A DNA stretch of 64,000 bases, taken from NCBI GenBank assembly GCA_023379805.1, contig JAMCPI010000012.1:397020-461019 (forward strand). The letters run 5' to 3'. Each line of letters begins with the position of its first letter. Positions within the stretch are counted from its first letter, which is position 1. The notes beneath the pieces were generated by a model. It was not told the DNA's origin and did no database searches. It saw only the letters and a program-made list of their open reading frames with translations. The position numbers and the translations under genes are program-made. Below are positions 34,983 through 43,033 of this stretch, one piece after another. Source of the stretch: Nitrososphaerota archaeon (lineage in GTDB: Archaea; Thermoproteota; Nitrososphaeria; Nitrososphaerales; JACPRH01).

Positions 34983-36050
34983 TTAAGGCTGTTTTTGGAA
35001 CTCAATTACAGTTTTGATTTCGTTTTCGCTTTCTTTCTCGTAAGCCTGCTTGTACTCCTCGGGCGGTATTACCTTGGTCATTAACTCTGGTAAAACTTCT
35101 TTGAACAGTTTCTTGATTTGCAGCAGGTCTTTGATGCCGGCTTCGAAGTGCCCTTTGTTCGAGTTGACTGAGCCGAAGACAACATTGTTGCTTAATACGA
35201 GTTTTCGATATACTCTGCCTATGTCTCGAAGCATCTCCTTATCTTCGTAGATGCCGAGAAGGCACAGTACACCGTTCTTATTGAGCATCTTAACTGATTC
35301 AGCGGCAACCGAAGCTACGCCGGTCTCTTCAAGGATAATGTCAAAACTGCCCAGTGTATCTATTGGCTGCTCTTGAGAGTTCACGTAAGTGGCGCCGCTT
35401 CTCTCAGCCAACCGCGCCTTCAAACTCGTTTTAGGTCTCGTCGCAACTGTGTACACCTCTAAGCCTCTTATGCGAAGCAGAACGGTGGTTAGGAGCCCAA
35501 GTGAACCTGCTCCCAGCACTAAGGCGCGTCTAGGCTGCCAAACCATTCTCTGCTGAATCTTGAATATCTGAGAGAGACCTTTCTCCACGATGCTAGTGGG
35601 CTCAAGTAGCACCGCGACATCCTCTATCTCACTAGGCACCTTAACCAAGAAGTCAACATCCGAAACTGTGTAGTCGGAGGCGAAGCCGTTCAAATCCTTG
35701 ATTCCATGCTCCTTGTAGTTCCCAGTTAGACACATGTCGGATTCTCCGCTGCGGCAGTTTAAGCAGTCATCAGGACGCCTAACAGTGGGTACAACAAGAT
35801 CACCTTTAGCCAATCCCATGCTTGATTTCGGAATCTCCTCGATGGTGGCGAGACATTCATGTCCCACAATCAAATCTTTGGAGCCCGGCGGAGGTGTGCC
35901 GTAGAAGCCCGCGTTGATATCAATATCGGTACGGTCAATCCCAACTCTCACCACCCTCAGCAATGCTTGAGATCCAGTTGGAACAGGTCTCTCAACATCC
36001 GCAAGCCTGACACTACCTTTCTTGCCGGGCGTGACTACAATCTCCTTCAT
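34983..36050 (-). CDS. gdh: Glucose 1-dehydrogenase, medium-chain zinc type
   Basis: A 355-residue medium-chain dehydrogenase of the archaeal glucose dehydrogenase group. VGIDRTDIDINAG and GHECLA provide catalytic zinc ligands, with Asp in place of the usual first Cys, as in some haloarchaeal enzymes. The Rossmann motif LGAGSLGLLTTVLL is at about 177-190. The structural zinc lobe reads DDCLNCRSGESDMC and has only three of four cysteines. It oxidises glucose to gluconolactone, opening a semi- or non-phosphorylative Entner-Doudoroff route. It is upstream of the glucoamylase gene, in the same direction. Confidence 0.88.
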   Translation of the reverse strand: MKEIVVTPGKKGSVRLADVERPVPTGSQALLRVVRVGIDRTDIDINAGFYGTPPPGSKDLIVGHECLATIEEIPKSSMGLAKGDLVVPTVRRPDDCLNCRSGESDMCLTGNYKEHGIKDLNGFASDYTVSDVDFLVKVPSEIEDVAVLLEPTSIVEKGLSQIFKIQQRMVWQPRRALVLGAGSLGLLTTVLLRIRGLEVYTVATRPKTSLKARLAERSGATYVNSQEQPIDTLGSFDIILEETGVASVAAESVKMLNKNGVLCLLGIYEDKEMLRDIGRVYRKLVLSNNVVFGSVNSNKGHFEAGIKDLLQIKKLFKEVLPELMTKVIPPEEYKQAYEKESENEIKTVIEFQKQP

Positions 36051-36438
36051 CCTCTATATTCGAGTCCAGATGGTGCTCGCGGCTAAAATATTTTCATTAA
36101 ACAAGCCGCCGTCAACGGCGCAACCGCCGGCGTTGCTTTAGGGTCAAGGATCTGCGAAGATCAATTCAATCTGTAAAGAATCGCGCATGTCCTTAGGATC
36201 CTCTCTGTTCCGTTAACGCTTAGTTATTCTGTAACCGGTAACCTTGCTAGTAGATATTAGGTGCTTGGATTGCTTTGCGCATATTGGTGTGGTGCAGGCC
36301 AGAACGGAGTTGTACTCGCTGATCATATTTTTCATGTAGATTCAGCGATTTCTTCGCATTGATAGGTAGTGTTAACGAGCTATCTATCGACTTCGATCGG
36401 TTGATTGTTTGGAATGTTTTTTGGTTAAAGGAGGCCTT
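36051..36438. other. Intergenic region, no gene seen
   Basis: About 390 bases between the glucose dehydrogenase start and the conserved promoter block. No frame of convincing length and no strong hairpin was found. Short GC-rich inverted stretches occur near 36105-36135. Confidence 0.4.
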
Positions 36439-36506
36439 TCGTGCGCCGGCGCCACTGCTGCCGTTGGCCGAGGGAGGGATATATAAAGCGAGGAAATATG
36501 CATAAG
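36439..36506 (+). promoter_or_regulatory. Conserved promoter block of ncRNA copy 2
   Basis: Matches the minus-strand block at 9868-9925 at 57 of 58 positions (36439-36496). It includes the palindrome GCGCCGGCGC and TATATAAA at 36480-36487. The next seven bases differ between copies, then identity resumes at AAGAATCCGGTTG (36504-36516), about where transcription should begin. Confidence 0.6.
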
Positions 36507-36609
36507 AATCCGGTTGCAGTTCTAAGATATCTTCTTGGATTGGAGCTTTGGGTTTGCAGTGCTTGTTGATCGCTTTGGTTTTGGCTGCAAGATTATCCCC
36601 AATGTTTTT
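36507..36609 (+). ncRNA. Putative ncRNA, copy 2 of a two-member family
   Basis: The partner of 9746-9857, on the opposite strand 26.7 kb away. The 5' segment pairs AATCC (36507-36511) with GGATT (36537-36541), enclosing the self-complementary AAGATATCTT. TTGCAG (36554-36559) can pair with CTGCAA (36585-36590). The 3' end TGCAAGATTATCCCCAATG followed by T5 aligns with copy 1. The middle has diverged from copy 1 while both keep a 5' hairpin. No ORF covers it. Function unknown. Confidence 0.55.
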
Positions 36610-36881
36610 GGTTGGAAAATGTGCTAGACTTGTTTTGGAGTGTTGCGGGGATTTGCAGAGCCTGTATTGCAGGTTTGTTTCTTGCTGGTAGTTTGGCTGT
36701 AGCGTTGGTGGGTCTGGTTAGGGCGGTGAACGATTATTTTTTGGTGCTTGAATACATGCGCTGGTGATTTGTCTATTCGAGGACGAGGGGGGGTTGGAAA
36801 GATATTCCTTGTATTAGTGATACTTTCTTGGTAGTTGATAGGTTTGATTTTTCGGTATCGGCGCCTTGCTGCAACTGCATT
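36610..36881. other. Intergenic region, no gene seen
   Basis: G/T-rich sequence downstream of the putative ncRNA with only very short frames. It runs up to the TATA box of the next operon near 36882-36890. Confidence 0.4.
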
Positions 36882-36921
36882 AGGATTATAAATGGCCGTG
36901 AAGCTAATTTCATGTTACAAT

Positions 36922-37827
36922 ATGAGATCATCATCTGTGTATACTCTTATCTGCCTGTTCTTGATATCGGCTATTACGGTAGCTCCTGCGTACGTCTATG
37001 CCCAAAATGCACGCGGCGATTTTGTCGCCTATTCATTCTATCTCGGTTCAAAATCGGCTTCAGGGAATCTCAAGTTGACTGTGTTGGAGAATTTTGGTAA
37101 CGGGACTTTGAAAACTGAGTTGTCAGCTTCGATGAACAATACAGATCTTGCGGTAAAGCAAAATGTCGCGGAGAAAACGTTCCACTTCCCGTACGTGCCC
37201 GCTGTACCCGAGTTTACTAACCAAACAATGGAGCGAGAGAACATCACAATCATAACGAGTGTCAAAAGGATAGCTGATGAGCAAGTGCGTTTACACGGAT
37301 CAACTTGGGTTTTGAATGTGTCCAAGGTAACCATCACAGCTAAAGGAACCCAGAACGAGACAAGTATGAGCGCAACTATTACTGGAGACCTAAAGGTGTT
37401 CGCGAAGTCCGGCCTCTTCTACGGCTTCAACAGCAGTGTAGAGGCGGAAGGCAACCAGACGCAGCTGTCAATCACCTTAACTGACACCAACCTCGATCTT
37501 AACGTGAAGCCGGTGTCTAACATGACCATGTTGTCTAGCGTAGGCGGTTTCGCAAGCCTAGGCATGGGATTAACATCATTCAGAGACCCCTCATCACTCA
37601 ACTCGGCTTCAATGCTTAGCATTGGTGAGCGTCTCCTAGGGTCTGTCGCGTCGAGAAGCCCAGCTTCAACCGGTCCAGTCGGAACCTCAACCCCTACTTA
37701 CTACTATCTTCTCATAGCTAGCTTGGTCGGAGTAGTCGCACTAGTATCCGCCCTGTCCATTAGAGGCCTTCGTAGAGGGCGAAGAACAAGCTCCTCAGAG
37801 GAGAAACCTCTTCACTGGGTTCATTGA
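36922..37827 (+). CDS. Secreted protein with C-terminal anchor, first gene of an ABC operon
   Basis: A 301-residue protein with a signal peptide (ICLFLISAITVAPAYVYAQ), a beta-rich N-glycosylation-rich exterior (many NxT/S sites) and one C-terminal helix (about 258-278) followed by RGLRRGRR. An in-frame ATG at 36892 is rejected because it lies just behind the TATA box (ATTATAAATG at about 36880-36890). ATG 36922 is about 10 nt downstream of the predicted transcription start. It is followed by an ABC ATPase and ABC-2 permease, so it may be an accessory surface subunit. I do not recognise the family. Confidence 0.72.
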   Translation: MRSSSVYTLICLFLISAITVAPAYVYAQNARGDFVAYSFYLGSKSASGNLKLTVLENFGNGTLKTELSASMNNTDLAVKQNVAEKTFHFPYVPAVPEFTNQTMERENITIITSVKRIADEQVRLHGSTWVLNVSKVTITAKGTQNETSMSATITGDLKVFAKSGLFYGFNSSVEAEGNQTQLSITLTDTNLDLNVKPVSNMTMLSSVGGFASLGMGLTSFRDPSSLNSASMLSIGERLLGSVASRSPASTGPVGTSTPTYYYLLIASLVGVVALVSALSIRGLRRGRRTSSSEEKPLHWVH

Positions 37828-37857
37828 CTATCTAGATAGAGCCGCCGGCGGTCACCT

Positions 37858-38799
37858 GTGTCTGAGCCTGAATATCCGCTGTCAACCCAAGGTCTAGTGA
37901 AGCGTTACAGCAGCTACACCGCAGTAGGTCCAGTGTCGCTTAACATAGAAGAAGGCTGGATATTCGGCTTCCTAGGCCCGAACGGAGCCGGTAAGACCAC
38001 CACAATACGAATGATACTTGGACTCATACGTCCTAACGAGGGCTCAGTGAAGATTTTAGGGGCGGATCCGTTCAAAAACCCTGAGAAGGCGCTTAGCAGC
38101 GTAGGTTACGCTGCGGAGCTCCCTAACTTCCAGACCTTCTTCACCGGCGAAGCGCTACTCGACTTTACAGGTAAGCTGCACGGTATGAGTTCATCTGCGA
38201 GGAAGAGACGTTCTAAGGATCTTATCGATATGGTTGGGCTGGGCGATCACGCTAGAAAGAAGATAGGAAAGTACAGTAAAGGGATGGTTCAAAGGCTGTC
38301 GGTCGCTCAAGCTCTGATGAACGATCCGAAGATTCTCATTATGGATGAACCTACATTAGGCATGGATCCTGCTGCTAACATCTACTTCAGAGATTTGTTC
38401 AAGAAGCTCGCAGGTGAAGGCAGAACACTGTTCATCTCTTCACATCAGCTAGACGAGGTTCAGAGGCTCTCCACTCATGTGGGGATGATTAATCGAGGGC
38501 AAATAGTCTTCCAAGGCACCACCGATAGTGTTCTCAGCGCATTTGCGAAGGAGTTCTTGATTGAGGTGGAGCTTGAGATGATGGATAGCAATGTTGTTGA
38601 GAATATCAGGAATCTTGGTTACGTAAAAAATGTCGAGGTGGCTACAGGCAAGCTCTACGTAACCCTCAACGAGAAGAAAGATCTTCGAGCCGATCTTGCT
38701 GAAGACATAATTCGAAGCGGAGGAAGGCTGCAGGGGCTATCGCTGCACAAAGCTTCACTGGAAGAAGCCTTCATCGAAACGTTAAGGAAAGGTGAGTAA
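37858..38799 (+). CDS. ABC-2 type transporter ATPase (NatA/CcmA-like)
   Basis: A 313-residue ATPase. Walker A is GPNGAGKT at 40-47, signature YSKGMVQRLSVAQAL (the usual relaxed form in this subfamily), Walker B ILIMDEPTLGMD, and H-loop SSHQLDEV. The C-terminal 90 residues form the small domain common in NatA-type proteins. It uses a GTG start and is followed with no gap by its permease, forming an exporter. Confidence 0.93.
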   Translation: MSEPEYPLSTQGLVKRYSSYTAVGPVSLNIEEGWIFGFLGPNGAGKTTTIRMILGLIRPNEGSVKILGADPFKNPEKALSSVGYAAELPNFQTFFTGEALLDFTGKLHGMSSSARKRRSKDLIDMVGLGDHARKKIGKYSKGMVQRLSVAQALMNDPKILIMDEPTLGMDPAANIYFRDLFKKLAGEGRTLFISSHQLDEVQRLSTHVGMINRGQIVFQGTTDSVLSAFAKEFLIEVELEMMDSNVVENIRNLGYVKNVEVATGKLYVTLNEKKDLRADLAEDIIRSGGRLQGLSLHKASLEEAFIETLRKGE

Positions 38800-39654
38800 A
38801 TGACAGGCAGTATTCTGAGCGTTTATGCAGTAGGTCAGTATGAGTGGCGACGAGCTTTAGCTCGAAAAAAGGTCTCCATCTTAATACTCTTTACAATACT
38901 AGTCGAGGTTCTTCCCTTCGCGGTTCTCATGCTGCTACCTATCCCGAGTTTTCTCGCCAACGTAACCAAGCTGATGTGGCTGGTTGGAGTAGTAACCCCA
39001 CACTCCTTTTTCCTTCAGTTCGCAGCTCTACTGATAGGTTCAGGCTCAACAGCGGAGGAGTATGAGCAGGGTACAGCCGACCTGATACTCGCAAAACCCG
39101 TTTCAAGAACATCTTACCTGCTGGGGAAGTTTCTAGGCGGCTTAACACTTTTCTCCTTCATAGCTCTGCTTACAACACTGCTGGCGGTCATCCTATCTAC
39201 CAGCCTATTCGGAGCGCAACAATACGTGGAATATGCACCGATAATCTACTTCACGATAATTCTGTCTACACTAGTCTTCTACTCAATAGGGTTCGTAGCC
39301 GGAGAAACATTGAGAGCCCCAGGCCTAGCGTATCTTGTCGCCAGCTCCACCTTTATAACATCACTGATCCTCGTTCCATTCCTCACAGTAGCAAGTAGCT
39401 TAACAGGCAACTCCTTCTACCTAGACATCAGCCGAGCCCTTCCGACTTGGAGCGTCCAGAACCTACCGTTAATGACCGCCAAAACTCTCTTCCTCGGCTC
39501 AAACAGCATCCCCTTCATCTTCTCATTCACCCCGCAAATCCCAGGAACAGTGCCGGAGGCCGTGACCGGGATACTGATCTACACTGCTGTCTGCGTTACA
39601 ATCTCATTCATCAGGTTCTTGAAGACTGACGTAACAAAGAAATCGGTCACATAA
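38800..39654 (+). CDS. ABC-2 type transporter permease
   Basis: A 284-residue permease with six hydrophobic segments. It has the family pattern of a cytoplasmic start, a first helix, then EEYEQGTADLILAKPVSRTSYLLGKFLGG, the coupling region of NosY/ABC-2 permeases (key residues GTADLILAKPVSR). The ATG start follows the ATPase stop immediately. Substrate unknown. Operon partners are the ATPase and the surface protein upstream. Confidence 0.9.
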   Translation: MTGSILSVYAVGQYEWRRALARKKVSILILFTILVEVLPFAVLMLLPIPSFLANVTKLMWLVGVVTPHSFFLQFAALLIGSGSTAEEYEQGTADLILAKPVSRTSYLLGKFLGGLTLFSFIALLTTLLAVILSTSLFGAQQYVEYAPIIYFTIILSTLVFYSIGFVAGETLRAPGLAYLVASSTFITSLILVPFLTVASSLTGNSFYLDISRALPTWSVQNLPLMTAKTLFLGSNSIPFIFSFTPQIPGTVPEAVTGILIYTAVCVTISFIRFLKTDVTKKSVT

Positions 39655-39710
39655 CCCGGGTGAAACAATAAACCAGATAGGTGAATCTTTTCTCGGCGCT
39701 AGAAGTTACG

Positions 39711-40211
39711 TTAAACTGTTGATTGAGGCTGTTTCTTCTTCAAGGTGGCCCCGATTTCATCGCCTAAAGATTCGAAGACTTCTTCCTCGCCAGCTCTCAA
39801 AACCGCATCATTCGTTCCCCCCTTAACGATTGCTGATGCTCTGGGGCGGATTATCTCCAGACCAATATCGTGAAGTTTTCCTTCTATGTATTTAGCGGCG
39901 CTACCGGAGAGTCTACTGTCAAGTTTGGTGTCGAAAGCGAAGCCGTATCTCCCAGCTAGATTCTTCCCTTCCAGCTTCGCAAGAAACTCCTTCATCGGTT
40001 TCGATGCGCTGAAGGCCTGCGTAGGGGCGCCTACGGCAACTAGGCTGTATTGTGAAAGTGTATCCGGATCTGCGTTCTTTATGTTTAGACAGTCAACCTC
40101 GCTGTGACGCTGAATTCCTCTCGCAATCGCCTTCGCAATCCGCTCCGTGTTCCCAAACAACGTATCATAGAGCACTATAGTCCTATTCGGTGTTAACGCA
40201 GGATTACTCAA
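39711..40211 (-). CDS. Flavodoxin-family protein
   Basis: A 166-residue protein with a flavodoxin-like fold. The FMN phosphate loop is YDTLFGNTERIA (residues 13-24). GAPTQAFSASKPMKEFL and the aromatic-flanked loop near 78-95 make up the rest of the flavin site. It would be a one-electron carrier or a small NADPH-independent flavoprotein. It is monocistronic and convergent with the ABC-2 operon. Confidence 0.85.
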   Translation of the reverse strand: MSNPALTPNRTIVLYDTLFGNTERIAKAIARGIQRHSEVDCLNIKNADPDTLSQYSLVAVGAPTQAFSASKPMKEFLAKLEGKNLAGRYGFAFDTKLDSRLSGSAAKYIEGKLHDIGLEIIRPRASAIVKGGTNDAVLRAGEEEVFESLGDEIGATLKKKQPQSTV

Positions 40212-40399
40212 CTCAGTTAAATTAAGCGGCCATCACTAATTTAACAATAGCTCCAAATTAATATGATTCATCAAGCATACAGAATAATTACCAATTAACA
40301 ATCATACAGATAAGAAAAAACGTAAAGAACCCCTTAGACATACACGGAAGAAAGCATCGTCATATCCCCGAGACACATCAACGTAAATATCCAGTCTCA

Positions 40400-40417
40400 T
40401 GTCCAGATAACTGGACA
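40400..40417. repeat. Perfect inverted repeat upstream of tRNA-Phe
   Basis: TGTCCAG, a 4-nt loop ATAA, then CTGGACA. A 7-bp perfect inverted repeat about 70 nt upstream of the tRNA. It could be an operator or a hairpin at the end of some transcript. No T-tract follows. Confidence 0.4.
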
Positions 40418-40486
40418 GACACTCATACCGCAAAACCTTTTCAGCCCGATAAAAATAATAACTCTTCAGTGGCACCCTTAGAATGT

Positions 40487-40599
40487 GCCGAGGTAGCTCA
40501 GCCTGATAGAACCTCTGTCTAGGCGAGGGAGAGTGGGCTCATACCTCTAACACCCGGCTGAAGACCGGGTTGTCGCAGGCTCAAATCCTGCCCTCGGCA
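40487..40599 (+). tRNA. tRNA-Phe(GAA) with intron(s) between D-arm and anticodon
   Basis: Acceptor GCCGAGG (40487-40493) pairs with CCTCGGC (40592-40598), discriminator A. The anticodon arm is CCCGG-CTGAAGA-CCGGG (40553-40569) with anticodon GAA at 40560-40562. The T-arm is GCAGG-CTCAAAT-CCTGC (40575-40591). The gene is about 39 nt longer than a mature tRNA. With D-stem GCTC/GAGT (40496-40499 with 40531-40534), one intron of about 22 nt lies in the D-loop and one of 17 nt at 40536-40552. A single 39-nt intron with D-stem GCTC/GAAC is the alternative. A/T-rich promoter sequence near 40450-40462 is about 30 nt upstream. Confidence 0.88.
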
Positions 40600-40602
40600 T
40601 TA
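40586..40602. repeat. Left attachment site (tRNA-Phe 3' end)
   Basis: TCCTGCCCTCGGCATTA, the T-stem and acceptor 3' end plus three flanking bases. It is repeated with one mismatch at 44006-44022, as expected when an element integrates into a tRNA gene and restores its 3' end. Confidence 0.7.
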
Positions 40603-40772
40603 CAATTTACATATAAACAAGATATTGAATAAATTGAAAAAGAATTGTCCGGCAGTAATTGTGTAAGTTACCGATGATATATCGCATTCTAGAAAATTTC
40701 ATACGCTTGGTTTCTCAACGTTCTACGCTTATTGTATAAACTTATATAATCTGGACATCATTACATCGTTGG

Positions 40773-41045
40773 GTGAGCGCTTTGGCCAAAAACGTGCTAC
40801 ACGAACCGCAGCTTGACACTATCCTTATGGTGGAAAAGGCCATAAAAGACGCAAAGCAGTACAACACAAGAGCTAATCTGTGGAAGAGCCTTCCCACAAA
40901 GATCCAGTATCAAACATTCCTGAGAATATTGAAGTATCTGGAAGCCTCAAACAAAATCCTTCTTGACAACCACAAAATTGTCTGGATAGCTGTGGATAAC
41001 CCTAAGCTGCGAGAACTACTTAACGAGAGCGAGACGCTTCGTTAA
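40773..41045 (+). CDS. Small winged-helix-like protein of the island
   Basis: A 90-residue basic protein with a helix-rich, winged-helix-like pattern (SLPTKIQYQTFLRILKYLEASNKILLDN, key parts KIQYQTFLRILKYLE and HKIVWIAVD). TATA-like CTTATATAATC at 40741-40751 lies about 27 nt upstream of the GTG at 40773, implying a leaderless mRNA. It is the first gene after the tRNA. It may regulate the island. Confidence 0.65.
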   Translation: MSALAKNVLHEPQLDTILMVEKAIKDAKQYNTRANLWKSLPTKIQYQTFLRILKYLEASNKILLDNHKIVWIAVDNPKLRELLNESETLR

Positions 41046-41057
41046 TCTCTACACCTA

Positions 41058-41414
41058 CTAGTAGCCAAAGAGCTTCTCATACTCTTTATGGCTACGGAAG
41101 TAGTGCAGTATCACTGCTGTGTAGCCGCTTTCCTCAGCAACTATGGTATAGGTTAAGCGGCGACCACCCTTCAAATTAAACTTGTAGAGATTATTTATCC
41201 CCCATTCTACATAGACCTCGGGCCATAATCCCTTGGCTACTTTATCGCCTGATAGAACATCTGCCTTAATGGTATCGAATGCCTCATTCAACTCGATGTA
41301 TTCAGGAGAACCCTTCTTCACTGTGGCGTAGACTGGGCTGAAAAAAGGCGACCCCTTGACACTAACCGCAGGCTTTGGCGTCTTAACCAAACATGTCGAG
41401 ATGGTTCGAAGCAC
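41058..41414 (-). CDS. RelE/ParE-like toxin
   Basis: A protein of up to 118 residues (GTG start; the true start may be later). VYATVKKGSPEYIELNEAFD, then NNLYKFNLKGGRRLTYTI and FRSHKEYEKLFGY, match archaeal RelE-type mRNA interferases. These cut mRNA at the ribosome. No standard antitoxin gene lies next to it. A 31-codon acidic ORF (41383-41478, minus) overlaps its 5' end and is the only candidate. Confidence 0.75.
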   Translation of the reverse strand: MLRTISTCLVKTPKPAVSVKGSPFFSPVYATVKKGSPEYIELNEAFDTIKADVLSGDKVAKGLWPEVYVEWGINNLYKFNLKGGRRLTYTIVAEESGYTAVILHYFRSHKEYEKLFGY

Positions 41415-41526
41415 CTAGGCATATATCTGCTTCCTTGGGTATTGCTTCATCTTCGGGTGATTCATTAGGGTGCTTCATTTCGGGTGATAGCTTAACCTTA
41501 TTTCATCAGATAACGATATCTTAGAT

Positions 41527-41760
41527 GTGGGAAAAAAGAAGGACGAATTTACTGAGGATGAACTCAAGGATCAAATAGAGTACGATGAGTGTCCTCAATG
41601 TCACTCTAAAGTTAAGGAATTTATTCGCGTTAGAAGTAAGTCGTATCTAACGCCAGATCCATTCGCCTACTTGTTAGATGGTAGAAAAGTCGAAGATGCT
41701 GAGGAAAAGTATCGCTGCCCGTATTGCGGGTATATACTTGGAGAAAAAGTAGAGCGTTAG
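41527..41760 (+). CDS. Small zinc-ribbon protein
   Basis: A 77-residue protein with paired CPQC (residues 22-25) and CPYC (64-67) motifs that would bind one zinc. The N-terminus is charged. GTG start. Its stop codon overlaps the end of the transposase gene on the other strand by 4 nt. Likely an island-encoded nucleic-acid or protein-binding factor. Confidence 0.65.
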   Translation: MGKKKDEFTEDELKDQIEYDECPQCHSKVKEFIRVRSKSYLTPDPFAYLLDGRKVEDAEEKYRCPYCGYILGEKVER

Positions 41761-42920
41761 TTAGCTTCTCCCTGATTACTAAGTGCCTTCTCTAGTAGCT
41801 CCGCCCATTTGTCTTTACTGTTAACACCTATTCCAGCTACCTGAGCGGGTGTTTGTCCCTCTAAGGCCATATGAGGCTTAACGAAGTTGTACTGTATTCG
41901 TTGACCTTCTGCTAAGGCTGTACTCATCTTTTTCCAGCCTCTCTGAACCTTAACACGCTCTCTTAATGTGCCGTTCATTCGTTCTATTCGGTTATTGTTA
42001 GCATGTGGTTTCTTTATTCCGCATCTTGCTATGTGTTCGGGTACTCTCTCATTACTCCAATTGTACTTTATTCCTTCGTTGTAGGCTTTCAGACCATCAG
42101 TTAGGATTTTCTCAGGTAGGCTTTCATGAGCGTTCTTTTTCGCATCCATCATCGCTCTGATAGCTCCATCATCATCACGTCTCTTACTGAGTTTTGAGGC
42201 GATTAAGAAACGTGTTTTTCTATCCATGATATTCCAGAGATAAGCGATATTCTCAAACTTCTTGTTACTGTCTCCACCCTTCATCTTTACGAATAGCTCG
42301 TCTGCATGCCATGTCTCTGAGAGCTGAGGCGCTAAGCTGTTCACATACTCAGAAATCATCGGGATATATCGGCTAATCCATCTATACACCGTAGCGTTTC
42401 CAATATCCATCTCGAAGTGATCGTTTAGTGTGCGGGCTATCTTTCTTAGGGACATGCCCGAAAAGTAAAGATCCAGAGTAAGGCTGATCGTCTCTGGTGA
42501 GTATTGCGCTCTCTTTAGTATGCCTTCTCTGGATTTCTTACCACAGTCACGGCATTTGAATATCTGCTTACCGTCTGAGTGACCGTATCTAACCATCTTG
42601 ATAGAGCCGCATGAAGGGCATTGAATTGCATCGTCAGCAAAGACTTTCGGCTTAGGCTTATTCTGTATCTGTGTTTGTGAGGCTATCCAGAATTTTACTG
42701 CGTGAATATGCTTGCAGAATGTGATTTCATTTGCCCTGTTCTCGAAGTCTGGGCATGTGCAAACCCAAACAGATTCCATAATCCTGACTTCATAAGCGGT
42801 GTTGACGCTCGTCTGAGAGGGGACAGCAAAGCTGCCATCCTCATTCTCAGTGATCTTAACTTTCTCGAATAATTCCATGCCTCTCGTCATCCGAGCGTCC
42901 GAATTGTTTGCAGGCTCCAT
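41757..42920 (-). CDS. DDE transposase with N-terminal SWIM zinc finger
   Basis: A 387-residue protein. Residues about 50-80 form a SWIM finger (CTCPDF, then CKHIHAVKFW). Next are a zinc ribbon (CPSCGS ... CRDCGKK, about 100-130) and a helix-turn-helix. The IS6/IS240-like DDE core has WHADELFVKM (first Asp), LTDGLKAY (second Asp) and NRIERMNGTLRE (Glu). All three acids are intact. No terminal inverted repeats were found by eye, so this may be island cargo or a domesticated recombinase rather than a free IS. Confidence 0.85.
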   Translation of the reverse strand: MEPANNSDARMTRGMELFEKVKITENEDGSFAVPSQTSVNTAYEVRIMESVWVCTCPDFENRANEITFCKHIHAVKFWIASQTQIQNKPKPKVFADDAIQCPSCGSIKMVRYGHSDGKQIFKCRDCGKKSREGILKRAQYSPETISLTLDLYFSGMSLRKIARTLNDHFEMDIGNATVYRWISRYIPMISEYVNSLAPQLSETWHADELFVKMKGGDSNKKFENIAYLWNIMDRKTRFLIASKLSKRRDDDGAIRAMMDAKKNAHESLPEKILTDGLKAYNEGIKYNWSNERVPEHIARCGIKKPHANNNRIERMNGTLRERVKVQRGWKKMSTALAEGQRIQYNFVKPHMALEGQTPAQVAGIGVNSKDKWAELLEKALSNQGEAN

Positions 42921-42930
42921 CTATTCCACG

Positions 42931-42955
42931 CTAGATATCTAGATATCTAGTATTA
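42931..42955. promoter_or_regulatory. Tandem AGATATCT palindromes upstream of the transposase
   Basis: Between the transposase and the ribbon-helix-helix gene is the run CTAGATATCTAGATATCTAG, made of overlapping palindromes. Related CTAGATA/TATCTAG half-sites recur to about 43010. Repeated short palindromes like this are typical of ribbon-helix-helix repressor operators, and such a gene starts at 43034. Confidence 0.5.
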
Positions 42956-43033
42956 ATAAGTGTTACTATATAACTAGATATTGGATAACAGAATACTTAA
43001 TTATCTAGATAACCATGAGCATGCCGTTGGACT

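Noticed and set aside
40535..40552. CTCAT in this stretch as a tRNA-Met anticodon loop
   Set aside because: No matching anticodon stem can form with the 3' half CCGGG. The CCCGG-CTGAAGA-CCGGG arm for Phe is perfect.
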